64,000 bases of DNA from Halichoerus grypus. Taxonomy: Eukaryota; Chordata; Mammalia; Carnivora; Phocidae. The notes beneath the pieces were generated by a model, which saw nothing but the letters and a program-made list of their open reading frames with translations, searched no databases and was not told where the DNA came from. This document shows, one piece after another, positions 12,010 to 21,962 of the stretch (position 1 is its first letter; each line of letters starts with the position of its first letter). The translations under genes and the position numbers were made by a program. The stretch is taken from NCBI RefSeq assembly GCF_964656455.1, contig NC_135726.1, positions 18,921,168 to 18,985,167 of the forward strand, written 5' to 3'.

Positions 12010-13113
12010 TTCTGCTGGGGTAAAGAATTAACACCATAATATATCCCGAAGAATCAGTGACAAAACTAACACAAACAATAACATTTTAGTGACCTAGCAG
12101 GATACAAAATTAGCATATGCAAACAGTAAACAGTGGTCATAATGGTAGTGAAAATCCCATTTACAGTGGTAACAAAGAAGGTTAAGTACTTTGGAATAAA
12201 TTTAACAAGATACATCCAAAAACATAGAAGAAAAAATGCTAAAAAGTCCTCAAAGACAGCAAATAAGACTTGAACAAATGTAAAGACATCCCATTCTTGG
12301 ATAGGAGGACTCAACATAAAGATGTCAGTTCTAAGTTAAATTACAAATTTAATACAATCTCAGTAGAAATACCACAGTCCATTTTATGGAACTCTACACG
12401 TTATTCTAAAATTCATATAGAAAAGTGAACATTCAGGAATAACCAGGAAACCACTGAAAAAGAAAAACAATGTTGGAGGACCAGCCTTACCAGACATTCA
12501 AACATACTCTAAAACCTCTAGTATCAAAATAGTGTGGTACTGCTGCGTGAATAGACAGAGCAGTGGAATGAATAGCCCAGAAATAGACCTAAGCGCACGT
12601 GGAAATTTAGTACCTGAACAAGGTGTCATCTCCAATCACTGGGGTAAAGATGGACTTTTTAACAAATGGTGCCAAGGTGACCCTTTGGGGAAAGATAAAG
12701 AGATCCATATCTCACACCGTACCCAAGAATAAACTCCAAGTGGTTAGGGATCTAAATGTAAAAATTGGAACCAGGCAAGTACCTTGATTTAGGGAAAGCT
12801 TCCTAAGTATGATTCAAAATCCAGGGGAAACTAAAGGTTAATCAATTTGACTAAATAAAAATTTTAAAAATTGTGTGATAAAACCCATCATGAACAAAGT
12901 CAAAAGACCAGAAACTGGGAGAAAATGCAACTTATGTAACAGACAGAGGGTGAATATTCCTAACTACCCATGAAGAATTCTTTAAAAATGAAGGACAAAG
13001 GACCAAAAATCAAATAGAAAAATGAGAAAAAGATGTGAAAGACAATTTACAAAAAAGATCTAAAAATGGCCCGTAAACATGTGAAAAACACTCAAATTCA
13101 CTCAGAAATGCAA
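12010..13113 (+). mobile_element. L1 LINE ORF2 relic (left part)
   Basis: Sense-strand fragments read like L1 ORF2: TTGGAGGACCAGCCTTACCA, AAAATAGTGTGGTACTGCTG, then ACAAATGGTGCCAAGGTGAC and AGGGAAAGCTTCCTAAGTAT. The frame is broken in many places, so it is an inactive old copy. It is interrupted at GCAAA by the element at 13114-13465 and resumes with AATTAAAAGAACAGC, as in an intact L1. Confidence 0.9.
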
Positions 13114-13465
13114 ATGCTATGGTCTGAATATTTGCCCCTCCCCCGAAGTGCACTTGTTGAAAACATAATGCCCAAGGCGATGGTATTTAGGAGGACCTTC
13201 AGGAGGGGGATTAGGCCATGAGGGTGCAGCCCTCATGAATGGACTCAGTGCTGTTATAAAAGGGACCCCACAGAGCTCCCATGCCTCTTCTATGTGAAGA
13301 CACAGCAAGAAGTCAGCAGTCTGCAAACTGGCCAAGAGCCTTTGCCAGAACCCGGCCATACTGGCACCACATTGGACTTCCAGCCTCCAGAACTGTGAAA
13401 AATAAATTTCGGTTGTATTTAAGTCACCAGTGTGTGGTATTTTTGTTATAAAAGCCCAAATGGAC
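13114..13465 (+). mobile_element. LTR-like old repeat nested in L1
   Basis: The element starts TGCTATGGTCTGAATATTTG and ends near AAGCCCAAATGGACTAAG. It contains an AATAAA (GAAAAATAAATTTCGG) about 60 bases before its end. The TG start, internal poly-A signal and length of about 350 bases fit a solitary LTR of MaLR/MER type; I cannot name the subfamily with certainty. The flanks share about 5 bases (GCAAA), as expected for many LTR insertions. A second copy of the same family is at 34550-34892. Confidence 0.75.
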
Positions 13466-14000
13466 TAAGCAAATTAAAAGAACAGCGACATACCATTTCT
13501 CACCTACCAGACTGGCAAACCAAACCAAACCAAAACAGCAAACACATTCTGTTGGTGAGGCTGTGGGGAAAAAAGTACTCACATACATTACTGGTGGGAG
13601 TATACATTTGTACAACCCTTCTGGAGAGAAGTTTGGCAACAGCTAACAAACTACATCCGCACTTATATCGCAAACCAGCAATCCCACTTCTGGGATCTAA
13701 TATATACTTCCTACAATAGGAAAATATCTACGCACCAGGTTATTTATTGCAGCATTGGTTTTAACTGCAAAATAATTGGAAACAACCTAAAGATCTTACA
13801 TAACAGAGTGGCTAAATAAACTATGGTGCAGCCACACGGTGGAGTAGAAAAAAGAATGAGGAAGCTCTCTCTGAACAGGTGTGATTTCCAGGACGTAAAG
13901 CAATGTTGAGTGAAAAAAGAAGCAATATCCCAAGGAGTATCTATGGTACGCTACCTTTTATATAAAAAGAAAGGAGAAACCTAAGAACATAAACAGATGC
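13466..14000 (+). mobile_element. L1 LINE relic (right part)
   Basis: The L1 resumes: TACCATTTCTCACCTACCAG, TGGTGAGGCTGTGGGGAAAA, CTGGTGGGAGTATACATTTG, CAGCAATCCCACTTCTGGGA and AGTGGCTAAATAAACTATGG. All are standard L1 ORF2-end and 3' phrases in sense on +. The boundary on the right is uncertain and may extend to about 14400. Confidence 0.88.
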
Positions 14001-14430
14001 AGAGGAAATGCAGGAAGGATAACCCAGAAACTGAACAGACTGGTGAACAAAGGCTGGAGAGAGGGAAGGATGGGATGGGGTTGCAGGGAGGAGAAGGGAA
14101 CGATTCTTGTGTGAATGTGTCTTTTTGTATAACTGACTCTTAGAACCATAGGAATGTGTCACATTACCCCCCTTGATAAGATGGAGGATGTAGGGGGAGT
14201 GGAACACAGAAAACAAAAACAGGTGGCCCTGACAACATCCCACGTGAAAAACGGCCACATTGGAGGGGTGAGAAAATAAAGAAGTAGCCTAAGTAACTGG
14301 AAAACAAGGTCTTGACTGGATGTAGGAAGAGTAGAGGCAAAAATCACTCTTCCTAAACGCTGTCCTATAGTTTTAAATGTGTTTCTCATGGAGGTATGGT
14401 TAGCAATTCTGGAATTTTAGTAATAGTCTT

Positions 14431-14633
14431 TTTTTTTTTTTTTAAGATTTTATTTATTTATTTGACCGAGAGAGAGACACAGTGAGAGAGGGAACACAAG
14501 CAGGGGGAGTGGGAGAGGGAGAAGCAGGCTTCCCGCAGAGCAGGGAGCCCAATGTGGGGCTTGATCCCAGGAGCCTGGGATCATGACCTGAGCCGAAGGC
14601 AGACGCTTAACGACTGAGCCACCCAGGTGCCCC
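14431..14633 (-). mobile_element. CAN-SINE, antisense, with perfect duplication
   Basis: This is a full-length CAN-SINE read on the minus strand, with a poly-T start on + and the head complement GAGCCACCCAGGTGCCCC at the right. The 13-base duplication TAGTAATAGTCTT at 14418-14430 and 14634-14646 is exact, suggesting a fairly young insertion. Confidence 0.95.
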
Positions 14634-15229
14634 TAGTAATAGTCTTGAGCAAATAAGTCGACTGTAGATTAAGAGAGCTGGGGTTCATTCTCTTCTAGAG
14701 AAAGAAGTTATAAATAAAAGGGCACAGGTAAAATAAACCCTGTGGTGTTGGATTAGAAGCAGAGGCATCAGTATAAACTCACAGTTTTAAAATTCTATAT
14801 AGATACGGAAATAGAGCCACATGTGTATATGCATGGGTTAGTACACATCCGTATGTTTCCTGACTAGGCTTGAAAGCAGTGACAGCCAGTAACAGTGAGC
14901 ACACCTGGCGCCTGGATCTTGGTGTCTAAACATCATTCTCCAATGAAGGGAACCAGGGCTCCTAGGACAAGGGGTTTATTCAAGGGATGCAGCAGGTAAA
15001 TATCACCAGTAATAAGATGTATTGACATCATGAACTCTTTGATAAGATGCACCAAGGACACAGCATCATTTTTTCATGATATTTTGCCAGAAATGCATAA
15101 CTTCAGCCATAAAACAAAACAAAAAACAAACAACCCCCCCCACCAGACAAACCCAAATTGTGACACTCAATTAAATAAAACTGATCAGTATTAAATTTTG
15201 ACCAAAAGCATCAAGATCATGAAAGACAA

Positions 15230-15545
15230 AAGGCTGAGACAGTGTTACAGACTGGAGGAGATGAAAGAAAAGTAACAAATGCAATGTGGGATCCTGGATA
15301 GGATCCTGTAATGGAGAAAGGGTAGTAATGGGAAAACTGGTGAAATTTAAAAAAGGTTTGTAGCTTAGTCAGTAATGCTGTATCAGTGTTGATTTCCTGT
15401 TCTTCACAATTGTACTATGGTTACGTAAGATGTCAGTTTCAGGGGAAGCAGGGGGAGGACTGTAAGGGAATTCCTTGCATTATTTCACAACTTTTCTCTA
15501 AATCTAAAATTAGTTAAAATAACTCTCTTCCTGGGAAATAAAAGC
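15230..15545 (+). mobile_element. L1 3' end relic
   Basis: The order ATCCTGGATAGGATCCTGTA, AATTGTACTATGGTTACGTA, CAGTTTCAGGGGAAGCAGGG, CACAACTTTTCTCTAAATCT and AAATTAGTTAAAATAA is that of the 3' UTR end of older mammalian L1s. It may begin upstream near 15000. Confidence 0.75.
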
Positions 15546-15597
15546 AGAACACAACACTATAAATACTACAATCCCACATTTATAAAAAAAAGACCAA

Positions 15598-15690
15598 GGG
15601 GCGCCTGGGTGGCTCAGTCGGTTGGGTGTCTGATTCTTGATACGAGCTTGGGTCTTGATCTCAGAGTCCTGAGTTTGGGCTCCATGCCAA
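15598..15690 (+). mobile_element. CAN-SINE, 3'-truncated
   Basis: The sense head GGGGCGCCTGGGTGGCTCAG is followed by CGGTTGGGTGTCTGATTCTTG and GATCTCAGAGTCCTGAGTTT. It breaks off at GGCTCCATGCC without the usual tail. Confidence 0.88.
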
Positions 15691-15777
15691 ATTATGCTAA
15701 TACCATAACATTGAGTATCTCCCAGTAGTAGATACTATAGTAACTTCTGCTTTTGTTTTCATATTCATCTGTATTTT

Positions 15778-15865
15778 CTTTCCTTCCTTCCTTCTTTCTT
15801 TCTTTGTTTCCTTCCTTCCTTCCTTCTTTCTTTCTTTTTCTTTCTTTCTTTCTTTCCTTCTTTTT
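15778..15865. repeat. (TTCC)/(TTTC) microsatellite, SINE tail-derived
   Basis: This pure pyrimidine run of CTTC and TTTC units directly joins the antisense tail of the SINE at 15866-16047. It lies inside that SINE's target duplication, so it grew from the poly-A tail after insertion. Confidence 0.9.
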
Positions 15866-16047
15866 AAAGATTTTATCAATTTATTAGAGAGGAGAGTGCA
15901 AGTGGGAGAGGAACAGAGGGAGAGGGACAAGCAAACTCCGTGCTGAGCATGGAGCCCAATGCGAGGCTTGATCCCACAACCCTGAGATCATGACCTGGGC
16001 CGAAATCAAGAGTTGGACACTCAACGGACTGAGCCACCCAGGTGCCC
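15866..16047 (-). mobile_element. CAN-SINE, antisense, with 16-base duplication
   Basis: The body is an older CAN-SINE type, read on minus with head GGGCACCTGGGTGGCTCAG. The exact 16-base duplication TTCATCTGTATTTTCT lies at 15764-15779 and 16048-16063 and encloses the pyrimidine microsatellite as well. Confidence 0.93.
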
Positions 16048-16772
16048 TTCATCTGTATTTTCTAAGTTTTCTACTCATTTGATGGTTTCATTTGATGGAT
16101 CCTTGGAAACCATGGTGAATGAGTCAAGGTGAAGTTTCTCAGAGAGCTTATGTTCTAGTGCAGGAAATGGAAAATGAATCAATGAAATGTCTTCGTGTAG
16201 AAAATTAAACTAAGCTGATGTGATAGATGGGTGGCCGGGGAAAAGTCTCTCTAAGAAGGTGACATTAAGGTGAGATGTGAATAACAAGAAAGATGGGGAC
16301 AGGGTGCAGAGTGGGGAAGTGAACAGTTTACACAGAGGCTGGGAGGTAGGGGTTGGCTTAGGTTGTTGGGGAATCTAGAAGACGCCAGTCTGTCTTGTCT
16401 GAAGCGTGTTGGGGGCAAGGAAGGGGCATGAGATGAGGTCAGAAGTATAGTGAGGGGCCGAGCCTCGGGCTTGGTGTGGCCTTGGGAGCCCCTGGAGAAA
16501 ATTGAGCAAGAGAATCCTGGAACTTGGCCTAGACAGGGTCCTCTGGCTTTAGCTCGTGCATAGACGGGGTCATTTGCTTGGGTGGCGAATGCTGTGGGGA
16601 GAGCAGCACCTCTGGATGTACCCACTTGTGTGCAAGTGTGTGTGTGTGTATGTGCACATGTGGGAGCAACAGATGGCTGGTGGAGGGGGGCCTGCAGCCC
16701 ACGAGTGGAGCCCCGATCCCTGGATGGGGAGCCAGCATATGATCCTGAGCTCCCAAGTGTGGTTTTGTTCTG

Positions 16773-16980
16773 TTTTTTTTTTTTAAAGATTTTATTTATT
16801 TGAGAGAGGGAGAGAGAGAACGAGCAGTGGGGAGGGGAGAGGGGGGGAGAGAGAGAGCGAGAGAGAAAAGCAGACTCCCCACAGAGCAGGAAGCCTGATG
16901 TGGGACTCGATCCCAGAACCCGGAGATCATGACCTGAGCCGAAGGTAGACGCTTAACCGACTGAGCCACTCAGGCGCCCC
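16773..16980 (-). mobile_element. CAN-SINE, antisense, next to SPATA2-like gene 3' end
   Basis: This is a full-length antisense CAN-SINE, with short flanking duplications GGTTTTGTTCT at 16761-16771 and 16981-16991. On the minus strand its tail holds AATAAA (complement of GATTTTATTTATTTGAG near 16785-16801), about 620-640 bases downstream of the stop of the SPATA2-like gene, which runs in the same direction. Confidence 0.93.
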
Positions 16981-17234
16981 GGTTTTGTTCTCTGTTAACC
17001 AGAAGTTAGTAGAGAGAGAAGGGAGGCTGACAGAGGAGTCTAAGCGAGTTAAGGGTGTATTATGTGTCTGGTTATCTACGCAGCTGTCTTTTCATCTGCC
17101 CTGTGACAGGTGCCTGAAGGATGCCGAAGGAAGTTGCCCCTCGGATATGCCCAAGGGACGTGAAGGGACAGGAAGCGCCCAAGGGAGGCACTGAGGGGCG
17201 CCATGCACACCTCGTCTCTCCAACTCTTCCCAGC

Positions 17235-17350
17235 CTCCTGCGAGTAGGTCCGACTACACTCACTTTACCGATGAGGAAACAAGGCTCAGAGAGAGTGAGT
17301 GGCGCGAAGTCACACAGTCAGTAGGTGACAGGGCTGGGACCTGAGACCAG
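17235..17350 (+). repeat. MIR relic
   Basis: CTTTACCGATGAGGAAACAA, GGCTCAGAGAGAGTGAGTGG and GAAGTCACACAGTCAGTAGG, followed by GACAGGGCTGGGACC, form the MIR 3' half. Confidence 0.85.
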
Positions 17351-17422
17351 AGGGACTGATGAGCAGATTGGTCCCTGCGCCTGACAAGCTGTGGGCCCCA
17401 GAGCTGCCGCCTCTCTAAGTAG

Positions 17423-18616
17423 TCACTTTGCTGGTGGCAGAGCCATGTGCTCAGTCAGGGTGTCTGTTCCTGTGCCATCCAGGGGTGACATTTTCAGCTG
17501 TTGCCTGAGTGGTGGTCTCGGGTGGGAATTGGCACCTCCGGCTCCCACGGGAGGGACATAGTGCATGTTGGGGGGCTCTCGTACATGAGAGGGGGTCTGA
17601 GTCGCCCTCCAGAGCTGAGTGACCCTACTGTCTGGGCTGCCACCCTCGCCGGCTGGCTCTGGCCCCCTGAGAGGCTCTGGTTGTTCATTCCCCTCAAGCC
17701 CGGGGCCTGGGAAGCCCTGAGGATGGCCCGCTAGAGTTGGGGGTCCAAGGAGATGGGAGAGGTGTTCACAGAGCTCATGCATCTCACAGGAAGTGTTTGG
17801 AGGAACAGCATCAGTGTCAGGGGTGGCCGGCTCTGCCTGGGCTTCTGGCTTTGGGTCCAAGGACTTCCCTGACAGTTGGGGACTTGGTGTCAGGCAGAGC
17901 TGGCTGGGCACGGTGACCACTCTGTTCTCAGGAGCTGCATCAGGGACCGGGGACCACTCACCGCTGCTAGCTGAGGAGGTGACTGCCTCACCCGAAGGGG
18001 GGCTGGGAGCCTGGGCTGGGCCCTGGACTTGGTCTGCCTTCAAGCTGCTCAGGACAAGGTCCTTGGGGAACAAGGGTGTCCGGTGCAGAACAAGGTCACT
18101 GTAGCAGGTCAAGAACTCCTCACTGTCTGAGCATCTGCTGGTGCGGTGCTGGAAGTCCACGCGGAGCAGGGGGCCAGCAAGAGGGGTGCAGGGGAACGTC
18201 GAGACCTCAGGCAGACTCAGGGCCACCGGCACAGCGCTCTGATGGTCAGGGCCCTCGGGCAGGGCCCTCTCAGGCCCCAGCCCTTCTGGGGGCCCCGGGC
18301 CTGGCTGGGCCCCCGCGGGACAGTTGTGGGCCTTCACCAGCCTTCTCCCTGAGCTGTGCCTGGAGTGGGGCCTGGCCAGTTTCTCTCTGCCCAGTCCCAG
18401 CACCTGCCTGCTCGAGGTTTCCAGAATGGCCTCACATGCAACTCTCGCCAGGAAGATCCCAAACACCATCTGCTTGGCATCCTCCTTGCTGATGGCCTGG
18501 ACCAGCGAAAACTCCGCCTCGGAGGTGGCCGTGTAGCCCAGCCTGCCCAGAAGCCTGTGCAGCGTGTGTTCGGAGAGTGCAGGCTGCACCCGGTAGGCGA
18601 AGTTCCCAGTGTATGT
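17423..18616 (-). CDS. SPATA2-family protein, exon 2 (codons 115-511 and stop)
   Basis: Seen: after acceptor TTTGTTCCAG the frame reads TYTGNFAYRVQPALSEHTLH then RLLGRLGYTATSEAEFSLVQ and KQMVFGIFLARVACEAIL. It stays open for 397 codons to the stop at 17423-17425. Family knowledge: SPATA2 continues at the same intron with TYTGPFVYYV and SPATA2L with TFSGGYV. This region is the second half of the PUB domain, which in SPATA2 and SPATA2L binds the deubiquitinase CYLD. About residues 190-511 are Pro/Ser/Gly-rich and look disordered. I see no C-terminal CxxC zinc-finger pairs like those of SPATA2 and no obvious Asp-Leu-Tyr HOIP-binding motif. Predicted total is 511 residues (SPATA2 about 520, SPATA2L about 424). 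Inference: a third SPATA2-family paralogue, apparently intact, of unknown function. A recently dead gene cannot be excluded by reading alone. Confidence 0.85.
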   Translation of the reverse strand, partial: TYTGNFAYRVQPALSEHTLHRLLGRLGYTATSEAEFSLVQAISKEDAKQMVFGIFLARVACEAILETSSRQVLGLGREKLARPHSRHSSGRRLVKAHNCPAGAQPGPGPPEGLGPERALPEGPDHQSAVPVALSLPEVSTFPCTPLAGPLLRVDFQHRTSRCSDSEEFLTCYSDLVLHRTPLFPKDLVLSSLKADQVQGPAQAPSPPSGEAVTSSASSGEWSPVPDAAPENRVVTVPSQLCLTPSPQLSGKSLDPKPEAQAEPATPDTDAVPPNTSCEMHELCEHLSHLLGPPTLAGHPQGFPGPGLEGNEQPEPLRGPEPAGEGGSPDSRVTQLWRATQTPSHVREPPNMHYVPPVGAGGANSHPRPPLRQQLKMSPLDGTGTDTLTEHMALPPAK

Positions 18617-18779
18617 CTGGAACAAACAGGGGTGTTTATTAGAGATGGGACACAACCCAGCAGGGTGGCTGGGAGTGGCCAGGCAGGACCAAGGGCAGAT
18701 GCCCGGGGGGCAGTGGAGACTCCTGAGAAGCAGTCGGGCTGGAGCATTTGGCTAGAATGGAAATCTGGTCCATGATCAT

Positions 18780-18900
18780 GTTACCCTCTGTCCCATTTCA
18801 CAGAAGGGCACACTGAGGCCTAGAGACTAGACAGGACCTGTTCTCAAGTCACATAGCAAGAGAATAACTGAGCTGGGGTGAGGCCCCGATATCCTGGCTC
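18780..18900 (+). repeat. MIR relic in the SPATA2-like intron
   Basis: TGTCCCATTTCACAGAAGGG, then CACTGAGGCCTAGAGACTAG and CAAGTCACATAGCAAGAGAA, are MIR core and 3' phrases. Confidence 0.75.
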
Positions 18901-18969
18901 CCAACCCAGCAGTCCTGGCCTGGAGCCAGAAGAGATTCCTCCCCTTGTTGATTATGAGCTCCTCCGTTC

Positions 18970-19125
18970 CTCTTCTTTTGAGAGGCACTATGGTCTAGCG
19001 GCTGGAGGCTGCACTGCCTGAGTTTGAGGCCTATCTGGGCTACTTATTAGCTGGTGACCATAGATAAGTTGCATTAACCTCTTCAGCTCTCAGTTTCTCC
19101 ACCTGTAAAATGGGACTAGAGTCAG
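18970..19125 (+). repeat. MIR, long copy in the SPATA2-like intron
   Basis: GAGAGGCACTATGGTCTAGC, CACTGCCTGAGTTTGAGGCC, then CTACTTATTAGCTGGTGACC and CAGTTTCTCCACCTGTAAAA, cover most of the MIR consensus from the tRNA-like 5' part to the core. Confidence 0.88.
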
Positions 19126-19215
19126 TGGGCAGGATGGATATGCTCTTCCCCCCCAGAGACAGAGCTCTGGCCCCCTACCCGAGACCCCCTGGCTCAGAGG
19201 CATGGTGGTGCCTAC

Positions 19216-19557
19216 CTTTAGGGACCTGATTTCCTTCCTCCAGGGAAACAGAAGTAGGTTGACAGATATGAGCTCCAGGAATTCTAGTGCTTGCACCAGT
19301 TCGTGGCAGACACGCTGGGCAGGGCTGGGTGCCCCCCAGGAGTGAGTGGAGCCCAGATCAGGGACCAGAAGCTCAGGCAGATAGAACTGAGGGGGGGCTC
19401 CCGTGTCCAAGAGCCGCTGGGCCCTGTGGGTGAGGGCTGCTTGCCTGCAGACCCGAAGCCGGCCCGCCCCTGCCTCCTCTTTGTAGTAGCCGATGAGGTC
19501 GCCCAGGAGGGTCTCAAGGGCAGCCTCCTCTAGGCCCGGGGGTCGGGGCTGGCTCAT
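19216..19557 (-). CDS. SPATA2-family protein, exon 1 (codons 1-114)
   Basis: The start ATG (19557-19555) lies in a textbook Kozak context, GCCACCATGA. The exon opens MSQPRPPGLEEAALETLLGD, includes RVCHELVQALEFLELISVNL then LLFPWRKEIRSLK, and ends in phase 0 at donor AAG|GTAGGC. Human SPATA2 reads INLFLYPWKKEFRSIK at the same place and SPATA2L reads LPWRKEFTTIK, from memory, so the intron falls after the same lysine in all three. This is the N-terminal half of the PUB domain. The single intron (18617-19215, 599 bases) contains MIR relics. The gene points the same way as BEAN1 and toward TK2. Upstream on minus lies CACTTCCTCCTCAGCTTCC (ETS-type) with no TATA box. Confidence 0.87.
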
Positions 19558-19760
19558 GGTGGCTCCGGGGGGCTGGGTGCCGAGGAGAGCTGTGTGAGCC
19601 TCCCCAGGCCGGGCCCAGGCTGGCCCGCCTCTGGCCCGCCCAACGCTCAGTCAGGAAGCTGAGGAGGAAGTGTGCTAGCAGAAGAGAAAGCTGCACACAG
19701 CCCGGGCCCCCCCACCCCCCACCCCCCACCCCCCACTGCTTGTCACTCTGGGGGGCTCCG
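19558..19760 (-). promoter_or_regulatory. putative 5' UTR and promoter of SPATA2-like gene
   Basis: On + this holds GAGGAGGAAGTGTGC (19664-19678, PU.1/ETS-type GAGGAAGT) followed by AGAAGAGAAAGC, an IRF-like spacing of GAAA-type repeats. A poly-C run of CCCCCCACCCCCC units lies at 19708-19736. No TATA box is evident. The start site is not identifiable by eye. Confidence 0.35.
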
Positions 19761-20104
19761 GCCTGAGGCTGGCTGGGGCTGGGCCATCTCCTCCCTGTGG
19801 AGCAGAGCCGAGGTCAGGCTCCGTCCTCACTCCGCCCTCACCCCGTCCCCAAATGGGAAAGCAGATACAGCGGCACCCACGTGTGTCCGCACCCCAGGGC
19901 CCGTAACCCTCAGCCCACTCCGGATGTCACCGGCCACAGTCCTCTTGCTCATGCTGGAGAATGTTCTCTGGCTGCAGGAGTGTGCTCTGCTGGTGTGTGG
20001 GACAGACTGCAAGGCCCAGCGTGTTAACACCCCCGGCCAACCCCCAGCCGCTCAAGGAGGGTGAGTGCACAGAAGCCCTGGCTTCTTGCCCTCCGTGGCG
20101 GCGG

Positions 20105-20300
20105 GACAGTTCTGAGGTGTGTTCTCCACTCTTGCAGAGGCTCCCCAGCAGTTGCCCACAGCAATAACCCGCCTTCGTGGTTCTCGTCCCTCCCTTGTCT
20201 TCATTCCCTACTCCTCTTGTGCTTCCTGCGATCACCTCCCAAAGAAACCGCACACAAATCCTTGGACTGCTTTTGGAGTAACAGAGCCCAGCAGTTACCT
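20105..20300 (+). repeat. dispersed repeat 3' end (LTR-like), copy 1
   Basis: TGAGGTGTGTTCTCCACTCT, GTGCTTCCTGCGATCACCTC and CCAAAGAAACCGCACAC, then CAAATCCTTGGACTGCTTTT, match an old dispersed repeat whose 3' end is well known in mammals. I think it is MaLR-type LTR but cannot name it. A second, partial copy is at 24490-24645. Confidence 0.55.
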
Positions 20301-21937
20301 GTGTACTCTTGACCTGTGTGCCCTTGACCCTTCCTCCATGCACTCACCATCTCCCTCCCGCCCCGCCTTCTGCCATCCGTTTTGTTTTTGTTTTTGTTCT
20401 CCTTCTACAGTTCACTGGTTTATTCTCAGAATTGAGATTCGAATTATGCCCTATGGCCCCGGAGGGGTGGGGATCATGCTAGAATCTCACCATATCCCAG
20501 CCTTCCCTCAGGAGGAAGTAGATTAAAATGACAACAGAGGAAATTTTCCCTTTTCATACAGACCCAGGTATAAATAGGGCAGCACCATTAGGATCTGGAT
20601 TCATCCCCACCGTCTGAGCCCCTCACCACCTGGCGGGGCAAGGTGCGTTTGGGGAGATATGGGTGGGGGGCAGCATTTGGAGCTGGGCTTCCTCCCCGCC
20701 TTCCTTTCTTCCTTCCCTCTTTTCTTCCTTCCTTCCGTTCATTCACCCAATACTTAATGAAGTCATGATTCACTCATTCAGCCACTCGATGACTCACTCC
20801 TTCCATGCGGGTCAGCATTTCTCAAAGTGTGCTCCACAGGGAGCCCTTGTTGGGGGTTCGGAATCAGTCTTGATTCCGAACTGTGAGTAACAGTTTCCTG
20901 TGGCTGAATAAATTCTGCTGGGCTAAGGAAGGTGCCCTGACCCCTCAGCTTCAGGACTTCTCATGGGGCAGGTGTGTAGGGGTGTGAACTTCTGGGAGGG
21001 GGGCAGCACGTGCACGATTTTCCGACTTCTCAGACTCTGGGTCCCCTTTCCACCTCCTCCTGTGGTGTTTGGGGAAGTGCTGTCCTTGAGCGGCCAGCCT
21101 GTGTCCGCGTCCATACCGGCCTGGGGGCTTCAGAAGCTGAGATAAAGTCCCAGCCCTTGGGTGGCTCACAGCCTGGAGCGCCCCCCACTGACGGGGTAGT
21201 GTGACCTTGTAGTAACACAGCCCAGGATTCTTGCTCGTCGGCTTCCTGTGACACTGTGCTGGCCTCCGGGCCCTCCACTCACCAGGAAGGGCATGTGCCC
21301 GGTCCTCGGCCTTGGAGCTGCCTCAGACCTGGGCTCACCACATCTGGGGGCTCTCTGCTCCCTGCCCCTAGCTCTCCTGCCTCCTGCAATGTCTCTTGAG
21401 CCCCGCGGCCAGGGCGATTCCTGTCCCCGTGGTTGGGAAGTCACTTCCCAGTTGGAGTACTACTTGAAAGTGGGCCCTCGGGGAGCAGCAGCTCTCCTCC
21501 CGAGGCCGTTCTGGAGTGTAGCTGGTGTAAATCTCTCATTTCTCTCTTCCCGCCGCTTCAGTTTGGCACGTCTTCTCTTACTTTGACCGTGAGGCCTCCC
21601 CCTGGGGAGGACCCTTGTGATCATATTGGGTCCACCTGGATGACCCAGGTTCATTGCCGCCTCTCAAGGTCCTTAATCCCACCTGCAGAGTGCCTTCCCC
21701 ACGGAAGCTAACATAGTCACGGGTTCTGGGAAATTGGACCTGCACGTCTTTGGAGGCCATTATGGAGTTTACCACGCCAAAGCTATGAGACCAAAAGCCA
21801 TGCTTTTCCCTTGCTGCCGAAGATTTATAAGAGCACTGAAAGGGAATGGCAGATTTGGGCGAGGGGGATATGCAGAGTTCCAAGCCACTGAGCTCTGCTG
21901 AAGAGACCGTCACCAGGCCAAGGAAGGTGGTGGTGGT

Positions 21938-21962
21938 GGGGTGTGTGTGTGTGTGTGTGTGT
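21938..21962. repeat. (TG)n microsatellite
   Basis: A pure GTGTGTGTGTGTGTGTGTGT run preceded by GGTGGTGGTGGGG. Confidence 0.95.

Noticed and set aside
12010..14000. Active LINE-1
   Set aside because: Many frame breaks, a nested LTR-like insertion and no ORF1 or 5' end; an old relic.
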